Assembly (NCBI GenBank): GCA_002633025.1
Contig: NMRB01000824.1
Span: 148,977-212,976 of the forward strand
Origin: Notospermus geniculatus
Taxonomy: Eukaryota > Nemertea > Pilidiophora > Heteronemertea > Lineidae
Length of the DNA stretch: 64,000 nt
Direction: 5' to 3'
The stretch's first letter is position 1; each line of letters starts with the position of its first letter. The translations under genes and the position numbers were made by a program. The notes beneath the pieces are model-generated. The model saw only the letters and a program-made list of their open reading frames with translations, made no database searches and had not been told where the DNA came from. This document shows positions 50,123 to 60,172 of the stretch, one piece after another.

Positions 50123-51550
50123 AATTGACAATGAAATTTTTAGGTGTCAATTACATGCACTTTAAATTTAATGAAGTAATGTGTGTTTATACTCCTTTCT
50201 GACCCACCGAGGTTTAAGATAATTTTGTCTTCAGTCTCCGCTCTGAGTTGAGCATAGTCCAAAGGCAAAGAGATCAGAGGCCTTGCTATTTCAAGATAGG
50301 TTAGTACTCATGAGGTCCTGTGTCTCCCGCAGACCAGCTATGTACTTTGTCTCTGACCCAGACCTATTTATATCGAACTTTGTATCATGTCCATATTCTG
50401 AATAAAAGTATAAATTGCTTAAAATGACTTTTGTGTCTGACACTCAACTCCCACAGGTATTCCCTGATCCATCATGCAGATCTGAGACAGTTGTAAACAG
50501 AATCACGTAAATGGTATTATTGGCATTGAACAACATCAGGCATTTTTAAGTGATACGATATTTTTATTGAATTGTTTTTTACAAAACAGGCATAATAAAA
50601 TTTGATATAAGAAATAAACACTACATTTGATGACAATTTGCCCATTCTCATCGAACGAAATGAAAAACTAGCAAACTAAGTGAACGAGACAGGTGTAGTG
50701 GACATGGATCGAACTTGTGACCAGTTGGTCACTACCGTAGTTCAATTCCCTACTGGATGTTTACCTCACTGAATGGCTAAGATGGAATGCCATAGCCTAG
50801 ACGGGGCAAAAATCTCTTATTCATGTATCGGGTATGTGTGGGATACAGAATCATCGGTAAGTAAGTAACAAATTCCGAGAATAATTTGAACAGCAATTGG
50901 AGAATACTTGCAAGTTCAGCTGTTTATTTTTCACTTTTGTTCAAAATGTAACTTGCCTCCAGGAAGAACTAATTCAGGCGCTGCTGCCAAATACCAGGCT
51001 AAAGGTGCAAGTTACAAAAGCGATAGCCGGGCCCAAGATTCTAATGATATTATGATATAAATTAATACAAATGCAATATTTGATTAATTGCACAATGCAA
51101 GCAGTCTTAATTCATACCTCTGACAAGGGTGATTTTCATTCACTGATGGCAAAACGGTATTTTTCAATTACTCAAAAACTGGATTCCAAGAAGTATTGTG
51201 TTGAAGCTGGCCAAATCTGGCTACGAACACCAGTCTAACCGGGTAAATTATACATCTGACTTGAGACGCGGATTTTGGGCAGAGGGAGGTCAGGGCCACC
51301 GATGGCAGTCGTTGCAGGCGTTGAAGAAGCCCATGCCGATGGGGGGTCTGGGGCCTCCCCCAGAAAATTTTGAAATCTAGGCCATAGACGCTATGTTCCT
51401 GGCATCTCAGTATCAAAACAGAAGCTTTATTTTTGCCTGGACTTTAGGCAGTACATGTTCTGGGTGAGGGACACAGCTTGATAGCAGCCACACTTTCTTA
51501 TCGACAAATACAAGCATGATGAAAAGTCCACATAATATCATCCCAAACGG
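50123..51550. other. Convergent spacer, HMBS and PFDN2
   Basis: Contains the HMBS AATAAA (50401) and the presumed PFDN2 3' end. A tRNA-like stretch near 50690-50860 may be an old SINE. No gene seen. Confidence 0.5.
50401..50406 (+). other. HMBS polyadenylation signal
   Basis: AATAAA 279 bases after the HMBS stop codon, a normal distance for a short 3' UTR. Confidence 0.6.
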
Positions 51551-52781
51551 CTAAGATACAAGCACACCCTGCGCTGACGACGTCTTTTTCTCCTCCTTCT
51601 TTACCCCTTCCTCTTCCTCTCCCCGAATTCTTATGTTGTGTTTTTCCCTGAATTCGTTCAGCTCTTTTCCACTCGTCTCAAGCTGTTTTGTTAGACCTTC
51701 TAAAACCTTCCCTACCTGAAATTGCAGAAGATATGATAATCATGATATTGTGAGCTCTTAGGGTTTTCCGCCGTGTGATACAGTTCCAGAGTTCTTTGCA
51801 TTATTAAAGTCTTTGAAGACAACTTTCTGGGAACTCGAGGTCCAGCTCATTGAACACACCACTTTATATAGAGTGTTTGCACGTGACGTCACAGCGGCCA
51901 TATTGGAGGCATACAACAAAAGAACAGACTTCCAAAACAATCGAAGTTAATCTCCGTAGACCGTGACTGGCGACAAATTCTTTTGTTCATTCCTCCAACA
52001 TGGCCACCGGTGCAAACACTCCATTCTTTCAGTTTCACTTTCACCTGATATGAAATTTATGTAAGATATCATATTAGGCCTATAATGGAAAAGGTCTTTC
52101 TTCCTGCAGCAGCCTAAAATCTTTTGTTGACTCACCTGTTCCTTATTATTTTCTAAAGCAGGTAAAACTTCCTTCACCGTTCTCTCAACTAGGACACCAC
52201 CAACCATTCGGAAACACTTCCTTTCTGGGTCAACAGATTTAAGGGCAGAAATCACCAATCTGAAAAGAAAGGTACGTATAGGGCGAGGCCTGCTCTTATA
52301 ATTTTGATGGCTCTCCTCCTTGGTGGAAGCCAGCGGGGCAGGCATGCAGCATGGGCTTCTTCGTTTTCTTATTTAATGAGGGCCGCCAATCGATATTAAC
52401 AAATTTGTGCCCGACATCCTATTTCCTTCAGAAATCCACCTGTCAGTTTTTCCTCAATGATTCATATGTAAACTCTGCCAGACAGTGACATGCCAACTGT
52501 CAAACATAAATTCAACATGCTGTCACACAGTGCATGTGCACATCCTGTACATCACAACCACGATGTAGGCCTATATAGGCCTACACACTAACTTTACACT
52601 GCACATTTTCTGACTTCTTTCCCGACACTTACTCATGTTCTTTACTGTCCATTTCTAATTCAGCGATCTTAGTGGCAATATTTCGTTGTTGCTGCCTAAG
52701 GTCATTAAATTCTGAAACTATTTCTTCTTTAGAAAGGGCCTTTTCTTTGCCCTTTTTCGAGGAATGCGATTGCGATGCCAT
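51551..52781 (-). CDS. PFDN2: Prefoldin subunit 2
   Basis: Beta-type subunit of the hexameric prefoldin chaperone, which hands unfolded actin and tubulin to the cytosolic chaperonin CCT. Minus-strand exons: 52781-52633, 52259-52136, 51715-51551, with phases 2 and 0 that join exactly. The protein is about 145 residues (human 154). It starts MASQSHSSKKGKEK, followed by coiled-coil helix 1 (EIVSEFNDLRQQQRNIATKI), the beta hairpin RMVGGVLVERTVKEVLPALE, coiled-coil helix 2 (KQLETSGKELNEFREKHNIR) and an acidic/basic tail ending GVLVS, as in vertebrates. Convergent with HMBS and head-to-head with the PROSER3-like gene. A possible minus-strand polyadenylation signal (TTTATT on plus) is at 51426-51431. 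Confidence 0.96.
51872..52020. mobile_element. MITE in PFDN2 intron 2
   Basis: Ends AGTGTTTGCAC and GTGCAAACACT, with GGCCATATTGGAGG opposite CCTCCAACATGGCC inside. 149 bases. Confidence 0.8.
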
Positions 52782-53665
52782 TTTTCACGTTTTTTATGAG
52801 TGACCTCTGGTGGTGAGGAATGGAAGTAGCGGTCAAGGTCGCCCAGCAACCTCGTTCCCAGGGCACCGAACCGAAGAATGCCGGAAAGACCCGAAGTGTT
52901 CCGAATGGAAACCCTGCCAAGGGAAGTGCGGGCAGTTTGAAAAGCTGAGCAAAATAAACTCATATTAAACCCTTATCCTGCAAATTTTCTTGCTTATTTT
53001 TTGCTTATATTATTGAATAAACTACATGGAATTCACAAAAAGAGTTTTTAGGTGCTTTTTTGTTGAAAATTTGGAATGATTCTTGTTGAAAGATGGGCTG
53101 AAAACGAAAACGTTGCCTGTGTAGTGTGTGTGTTCGTCTGCCAAGCAGACGACAGAGGGCGTGACGTTGCAATGCAAGTTTTTAGGCCCACATGATGAAA
53201 ATGTGCATTGCTAATAGGTCTATGTAAGCCCAGGCAAAGGTAGGCCTACCAACCAGAAGTAGTAGGCCTACAGAATAGGGCAGGCCCAGGCTCCATCTAC
53301 AAATTAGAAATTGAGGACCAACTTCATCACTTAGGCCTAGGTCGGACGTGATGTCGTAGGCCTACCGTACCCTACCCTACCCCCGTACCGTAGCGTAGGC
53401 CTACAAGCCCTAGGTCTAGGTCTACCCATTTGCTTCAAAATTTTGTAGGCCTTCCCCGATCCCCAGTTCCCTGCATAGGCATAGGCCCTTGCTTATAGGC
53501 CTACTGGTAGGCCTAGGCCTATTAAGGATGTAAAAAAGGCCGAGGGCTAGGCCTACAATACATTTTTTTGGCTGATGTCAAGCCTGTTGATGTTAGGTCC
53601 GGGGCCTATGCCTTTTTCTTGTTCATGAAATGAAGAAATCTGTATTAATTACTGATATATTTCAG
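52782..53665. other. Head-to-head spacer, PFDN2 and PROSER3-like gene
   Basis: 884 bases. It should contain the missing first exon of the PROSER3-like gene and a shared promoter. The right part (53170-53560) is dense in TAGGCCTA-type palindromes. An ATG frame at 52820 stops after 42 codons and has no donor in the right phase. Confidence 0.5.
53171..53560 (+). repeat. Cluster of TAGGCCTAC motifs
   Basis: A dozen or more copies of (G)TAGGCCTA(C) or close variants within 390 bases, far above the rest of the window, where the motif is also common. Not a regular tandem array. Confidence 0.75.
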
Positions 53666-56600
53666 GGACCCATTCTATGAACCGCCTCTTCAGAAAGGCT
53701 ACTACCACCCCTCGCAGAAGAAGAAACTTTCAAAGAAAGAAAGACGGGTTTGTATTGTCCCAGTCATTGAGCAGTTGTCCTTGTAATATTTTTTGTGACT
53801 GCCTTGTGATGTCTAGCTTCATGGAAGCCCTCTGATTTGATCACAACTTTTGCAGATCTGCCTGAGCCCAGAGAAGCAGCCCTCAGTTGGCCAGAAGAAG
53901 GATTCAGAATCACTTAAACCTGCTGATGAAGAATTCTTGAAGGGGACGAATGTTTACACAGATAAGGCACCACCAACTGGCGACACACCGAGTCCTGCCA
54001 CAAGCGCAAGTTCAAAGTTCAATGAATCTTGGCCAGAGAGTGAGAGGGCATCAACAATTGGGTAAGTATTCTGAGGCAGAACTTCACCACTGCCAGTACG
54101 AATAAATTCATGATATCGTTATTGGTCGTTTTCTCTCTTCCATAGCTTAGTACCAGCTTTCAACTTGAGCCCAATCCAAGATTCGGACAGGAGGCTCCAT
54201 TCTACCAAGCTGGATGAGATGGGGCCGACCACTTTTGACTCGGATGCCCCCAAGAGAGGTATGAAGAGCCAAATAAGCAGCTCTGCTGGCGCAAAGGAAA
54301 AAAATGGGGATTCTACGCTTCAGAGGTAGGTAACAGGTCTTCATGGTGCCAGCAGACTCCCGGTAGAGCTGTGTCTATCTCAGCTCTGAGATGGTAAGAG
54401 CTGTATCCCTTCAAGGGAGGGTGCACCCTGAACATTGCAGTTGTGTAAATTTTAATTTCAGATACATCAACCGATTCCGCTACGGTCAGCCAATGAGTCG
54501 ACAGGAAAGAGAATCCAAGACACAGCAAAGTTCCCGCGATTTCTGGTGGTTGAAATCACCGTCTCCTTCAACTCCTGGAAGAAGTTCAACTCCCAAAGGT
54601 GATGATACCCCATCCCCTGGGAAAACAAAGAGGCAATCCCCACGGTCATCACTGAGTCCGTACTCTCCCATGAAGCCTGGGCGATCTTCAAGCTCAGTAA
54701 GTATTTACAACAGTATTCTACTTTGCTCTCAGGCAGTGTGAACTTAGATTTGTGTGAATTTTCGTTTCTGTTCCAGAGCAGCAGTGGGTCTCGGTATCGT
54801 CCACATGTGACCCCTATTGATGAAATGACACAAAAATTACAGGAAAGGGCTGACCGACTTCTGGAGCAGAGGTAGGCAAATAAATCTTAAAGCCCCACTG
54901 TACTGAAGTTGAAAAACGCAAATCATCGCGGCGATTTGTTGACGTCAGTGCACGACGTCATGACGTCAGCGTAGTGTAAAATGTACTGCGCTCCATCTAA
55001 ATACATTAGGGCTCTCTGCAGTTGTTTTCAATGTGTGCTGAAACCTATGCCTTGATTCTCTAAAGTACGCATCAGACAGGCATTTTGGGGACCTTCACGA
55101 GGCTATGGGACCTCTATGTGCACTCTCCTAACTTTTTGAAAATATCGTAAAATTCAATACTGTGGGGCTGTGGGTTTGAATGTACCGTAACTTAATGTTA
55201 TTGTGGCTACCGGTAATGTGCCTGTCCAGTCTGTCTGTGTCTTTGTCAAGAAAAGATCTGGAAATAACCAGGGTTTTTCAGTGTCCAAAATTGATGGACC
55301 CTCATCAGATAACAGATTCCATGGCATGGATTGACTGAAATTGTCAAGTCCTGTTTACCTTTTGCAGTGAGTCAAGTCTGAGCACAGAACCTATTGTAAG
55401 CACACTAGGACTGGGGAGTGAGCCATCCATAGAGTCCAGTAGAAGTAGAGGTGGAGCAAGTCTTGTTGAAGAGCGCCCCTACAGACCTGGATTTATCAGA
55501 TACATGCAAGGTAGGAGCAGTTTTCCATATAGAAATAATCCAGCGAGAACTTAGTGAATCCCGCTGGAGTCTCCTGCAGAAAAGACCACTTGTGTCCATC
55601 CCTGATGGCAATCATCCTGTCCTTACAGAGAAGGAGAACCTACTCCATCGGGAAGACACCCGACAACCCCGCCAAGGGCCATCGTTGGGGGCACCTCCCG
55701 ATGATATTCTCTCCCAGTGGCGCTTGCGGCGGAAGATGGAGGTGGCTCAAAATAAAGGTCATTACGACATCAGGTTATTGGACGCTGGGCGAGGACCTGC
55801 GTCACCCAAGAAAACTGTACCGGTAAGATTTTTGCCCTCTGCTGGTTTGACGGTAAATGAAAGTGACTGTTCACATGCCTCCTCAGCACACCTACTGCAC
55901 TGACTACGGTACCTGCAGTTACCGTACAAACAACATGGCGACCACGGATTTTCGATCCCGCGGTGAGTGCAGTATTCAGCTCGATTTCTCACGAAAAACG
56001 CAAGCTCAAGGGCTGAAACATACGTGGGGGATTCTTCACTATAGGAACTATCCACGACGTAAATTGTAGCCCAAAATATTTCNGCTGCAAACCTCTTCTT
56101 TGCCCCAATATTACCGAATTTATTCAGAGTTACCGTACTCCCTAAGAAATGCACCATCTGAGTTACCGTATGTGTCAAGATTGAGTTACCGTTGCCTCGC
56201 TTCGATTTTTCTCTCGGTCCGTACACATTTATTGGGAAATATTTTGGGCTCCAATTTACGTCGTGGATAGTTCCTATAGTGAAGAATCCCCCACGTATGT
56301 TTCAGCCCTTGAGCTTGCGTTTTTCGTGAGAAATCGAGCTGAATACTGCACTCACCGCGGGATCGAAAATCCGTGATCGCCATGTTGTTTGTACGGTAAC
56401 TGCAGGTACCGTAGTCAGTGCAGTAGGTGTGCTCAGAATATGATAACCGTAGTTATGTGCTGCTTACGATTATGTCAATCATCCAAAATTCTGATAATGC
56501 ACAGATACAGTGAATGAAATTGTTCTTCCGTATTTAGGATCCAGAGATTGAGTCAAAGCTGACCGATTTCCGCAACAGACTTTCCCAAGCTGCCTCAGGA

Positions 56601-58020
56601 AAATACGCCTCGCCACTGAAACCAAGTACAAAGATTCATTTCACTCCATCACCACCAAGGCAGGAGACAAAGGTATATATTCCATCAGGTTAAATTTGAA
56701 ATGTTGCATCTTCAAAACTTCGCATTGCTCTAGCTACAACTTTTCATGGTGTCTATCTTCCTTCCTTCAGTTGCCTACATCACCTGAAAGAGACGTTCCT
56801 GAACGTGATGTACCTCAGAGACCTGTGATAGCAAGTCCGACCTTGAAACGTAAACCTGGTTCACAGGAACAAGTTGAGCCACATCTTCACTTGATGTGTG
56901 ATATTCTACCTTGTCCTCATCAGTCAGAGCATGAATGGGTGAAGTACAGTGAGAGAACAGAGGGGGGACAAGGTTTGCAAGAATCACAAAGTGCGGTAGA
57001 ATGTCTGGTGGAGGGAGACCTCAGGGATCAGACTTGTGAAAGAGTCCAACAGCAGCCGAGTAAGATTCAGAGAGAAGAACCAAAGAGAGGACGACAAAAA
57101 CAAAATGCCAAAGAGGCAATCCCTGAGCGTGATAAAGCTTCAAAGAAAAGGGAAAAGGATGAAAAGGGAAGGCGGATGGATGGAGGAAGAGTTGTCCATG
57201 AATCAAAAGAGAAATGGAAAAGTTTTGATGGTTCTGTGTCCTTCGAGGATGACGTCCCAGTCAGAGATTTAGGCCCAGGTGGTCGTAAAGATGAGGAGGG
57301 TGTGACAGGTGGAATGGCTAGGGTACAACGTGAAAAAGATTCTGGAATGGAAGAGGAACTGCAGAAAATGAAACAAGCTAAGAGAATCCCTCGCCCAAAA
57401 AGAGTCTGGAGTAGTCCAAAGAAAACTGGTGGTCCGTTAGATAATGTTGTCGGAGAGGTTGTTACTGAGAGAATGTTTGCATCACCGACGTCAAGTATTG
57501 AAAGTTTCATGTCGGAGAAGAACAGGGCCTCGGAGACTGACCAAGGTGTGTGGTGAATTTGTGGGCCTGGGTAGTGGAGCGACGAAGGACCACACTGTCT
57601 TGTAATTCTGTGTCCAGAGTTTGGTCGAGGTGGTCATAAAATGCTCCTTCATATGAGTTTTCTCGCTGTCAATGGGTAGAACCAAAGTACACCATGGTAG
57701 GTTTCCTTACGAGATACGCTTGGACGAGTAGAATGAACGTCCACCCATACTTTCTTTTTTTCAGATACGTTTACATCTGATTCAGAAGAATTTGCTGATG
57801 ACGAGTTGTTGTCCCAGCTGCGGAAACAACGTGAAAAGTTTGAATCAAAACTAAAGTAAGTATATCATGCTACCATGCTGTGATGAGTTTGAAACGACAG
57901 CCTTGAGCTGTCTCTTGTCAAATACGAATGGTAACTTGAAATTCCTCATCATGGGAATTTTTTCTCATTCTATTTAGGCTGATTGACCGTCTACTTGAGC
58001 AGGCAAAAGCACTAAAGTGA
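53666..58020 (+). CDS. PROSER3: PROSER3-like proline/serine-rich protein (5' end unresolved)
   Basis: Eleven phase-compatible exons: 53666-53747, 53856-54061, 54146-54325, 54462-54696, 54777-54871, 55368-55510, 55629-55822, 56538-56672, 56771-57545, 57765-57855, 57978-58020. Mostly disordered, rich in Ser, Pro and charged residues. Conserved islands: RYINRFRYGQPMSRQERES followed by DFWWL; DEMTQKLQERADRLLEQ; PPDDILSQWRLRRKMEVAQ; and a C-terminal coiled coil (LLSQLRKQREKFESKL...IDRLLEQAKAL). The YI-RFR-G-P-SR, FWWL and DDILS-WR-RR combination recalls PROSER3 (C19orf55), but I give that name from memory and it needs a search. The first coding exon is missing: the leading exon here begins with the last base of a split codon and no clear donor lies upstream. 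No enzyme domain. Confidence 0.75.
55885..56432. mobile_element. Large inverted repeat with about 197-base arms
   Basis: Left arm 55885-56082 and right arm 56236-56432 are near-perfect reverse complements (I count only a few mismatches), with a loop of about 150 bases. The left begins AGCACACCTACTGCACTGAC and the right ends GTCAGTGCAGTAGGTGTGCT. Lies in an intron of the PROSER3-like gene; an N sits at 56083 at the arm end. Confidence 0.88.
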
Positions 58021-58460
58021 CAAGGTTACACCCTTCTGTGTGGATGATTTCTGTACTTGTGCAACAGTTTCAATCTGGTTTATGATCCAAGGAAACAGTC
58101 TCGGAAGGAACTTGAAGAGATGACAACAAAATGGGAATATGGCCCTGCCAGGTTAAAGCAGGCGTAGTCTTGAGAAAGTATCCACTTGTCTGTTCCTGTG
58201 TGGTAGGTATGGTTACCCCCTGCAGATGTGTGTGGGGGGGGGGGCTTTTGTCCCCCTTTCTTGCTGAGCAGAGATTCAGGACAAGCAGTCCTTTGTCCCC
58301 CAATTACAAAAAGCTAATTGTGGGCTTTGGTTGAGTATTTTGATGATACTGATGGTGAAATTTTAATCGTGTTTACAGGGGCATGGTGTTCCATTCCTGT
58401 TTGCCTTGTGAGATACTTCGTCCTTGGCAGTATGAGCAGGATATTCAGATTATGTTAATA

Positions 58461-58625
58461 GGAACTGACAGTGAGTTGACCAGTAGGTGTCACTACGGCC
58501 CAATTCAATGCATATAGCGGACCCATTTATTGATCGAGTACCAATCAGGTGGATTTTTTTGTGTATTGGTCCGCTAGAACTTTGCTGCCATCTTTTGGCA
58601 ATAGGCACAGCTGATTGCTCCTATT
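58461..58625 (+). repeat. Dispersed direct repeat, copy 1
   Basis: Shares ACAGTGAGTTGACCAG, GGTGTCACTA and GGTCCGCTAGAACTTTGCTG with 59088-59246 in the same orientation. Confidence 0.8.
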
Positions 58626-58752
58626 AGCCCCATCCACTCTATTCACACTTAAGTGAAAGGAAGTTGACCTTTCTGTTGTTTTGTATTTGCATAGACGTAC
58701 ATGCTGGTTTCATGTCCATGTGGTAGTATTTGAATTATGATATGCTCTGAAA

Positions 58753-58758
58753 AATAAA
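58753..58758 (+). other. Polyadenylation signal, PROSER3-like gene
   Basis: AATAAA 733 bases after the stop codon and followed by a T-rich tract. Plausible end of the 3' UTR. Confidence 0.45.
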
Positions 58759-59087
58759 CGAGATATACTTGATAGTGGTGGTTTTGTTCTTTTTTTTTCA
58801 TAATAATTGTTAAGGTATTTACTGTATTCAACATTTACTTTACCGGGTACACATGTGTTTTCACCATTGCTCATTCTCATCACTCTTGTCCTTGTATGTC
58901 GCTTTTACTCATCATTATTACCATTGCCATGTTTAGCTCACCAGGATGAGCTTATAACCTACCGGTTCGTCCGTCGTCGTTACAGTTACATGTATCTTTA
59001 ATAAAACAAGAGCAAGTCGTTGGAGCTGTTGACTCCTAACTTCACATACATGTACCTCAGTGTCGTAGGTCTCCACAGACCAATAGG

Positions 59088-59246
59088 AGCTGTCAGTGAG
59101 TTGACCAGTGGGTGTCACTATGGCCCATAGCGGACCTGTTCATTCTTGATGGAGCACCAATCACATGGATTTTCCTGTGTATCGGTCCGCTAGAACTTTG
59201 CTGCCATCTTTTGGCAATACGTGCGGCTGACTACTCCAATTTTCAG
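59088..59246 (+). repeat. Dispersed direct repeat, copy 2
   Basis: Second copy of the 58461-58625 repeat, moderately diverged, with ATAGCGGACC near the left and GGTCCGCTAG near the right. These give short inverted ends and a MITE-like plan. Confidence 0.8.
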
Positions 59247-59636
59247 GGAAGTCATTAGTCTGATTGTCTCTTCTGTCACCAGGGGGCCAAAACCGAAAAC
59301 CTTAAAAGTGTAATTCCACCTTTACTTGCCATTACCATTACTATTTTTCTCCCGGGGGATTTTAACCCTGTCAGGTGTGCTTGCCATTTGCCCAAAGTTC
59401 TCATCCTCTCCAAACAAATCACTTGAAAACGTCTCTGTCGTGTCTTTCGCAGAACGGAGGCAATAATCGATTGAAATGGCCTAAATTTTATGATGAACGT
59501 ATTTGATATGTACCTGTATTATGCCGTTTGTCGACTTATTACTCCTGATTCTGCAAGAGGGTGGTCTTTGTCCTCATCTTTTCGCAATATTCTTGGTCAA
59601 CCCATTGTCTTCGCAGGCTTACAATGTTTATATTAG

Positions 59637-59785
59637 GGAGGTTTAGAAATCAAACGGTAAACGTAAACGTTAGCGATAACGTTATTTTTGTACCAAAAAT
59701 GCAATATAAAATCAGGTGAATGTGTATAGTATGAAAAATAACGTTGTCGTAAAGTTTACGTTGATCATTTGATTTCTAAACCTCC
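59637..59785. mobile_element. Foldback MITE
   Basis: Ends GGAGGTTTAGAAATCAAA and TTTGATTTCTAAACCTCC, with inner ACGTTATTTTT and AAAAATAACGTT pairing. Confidence 0.8.
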
Positions 59786-60172
59786 GTACTACTCGTGGGA
59801 AAACGAACCCGTTGGAGATTGCACATTATGCGCTGTCCCATTGCTCTCATTCTGCTTCGAGACTGATGGGCGTGGCCTCACTCTCCAAGCATCGAGCGCA
59901 TGCGTAGTGCGTTGCCGGTAGCACGTGCCTTGTTGTCCCCCAGACTCTCGTCTGTGAAGGCAGGTGTTAACTGGGGGTCTGTCCCCAGCCTATTTAGGAA
60001 AATATTGACTTCTGTTACATTTTATCAACTTTATTTATGCATTGTATTTGTCCTGTGTCTGCGACGGGAAGTAAATTTAGATAGCCGACTTCGTTTTTCT
60101 TAATGACACAAAATCACTAACATATTTCACAGAATTCATTCGATAAAAGATAACTGCCTCGGCAATACCAAC

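Larger units (their letters stand above)
58021..60172. other. Spacer between PROSER3-like and Ig genes
   Basis: Contains the 3' UTR of the former, a diverged direct repeat pair (58461-58625, 59088-59246), a foldback (59637-59785), and CG-containing sequence around 59870-59950 that may be promoter for the Ig gene. Confidence 0.5.

Noticed and set aside
52820-52948. ATG frame as first exon of the PROSER3-like gene
   Set aside because: No GT donor leaving two bases of a codon, which exon 53666 requires; stops after 42 codons.
55857-56383. Mirror-image frames with TDFRSRGECSIQLDFSRKTQ on both strands
   Set aside because: The same peptide appears on plus and minus because the sequence is an inverted repeat, not because it is a gene.
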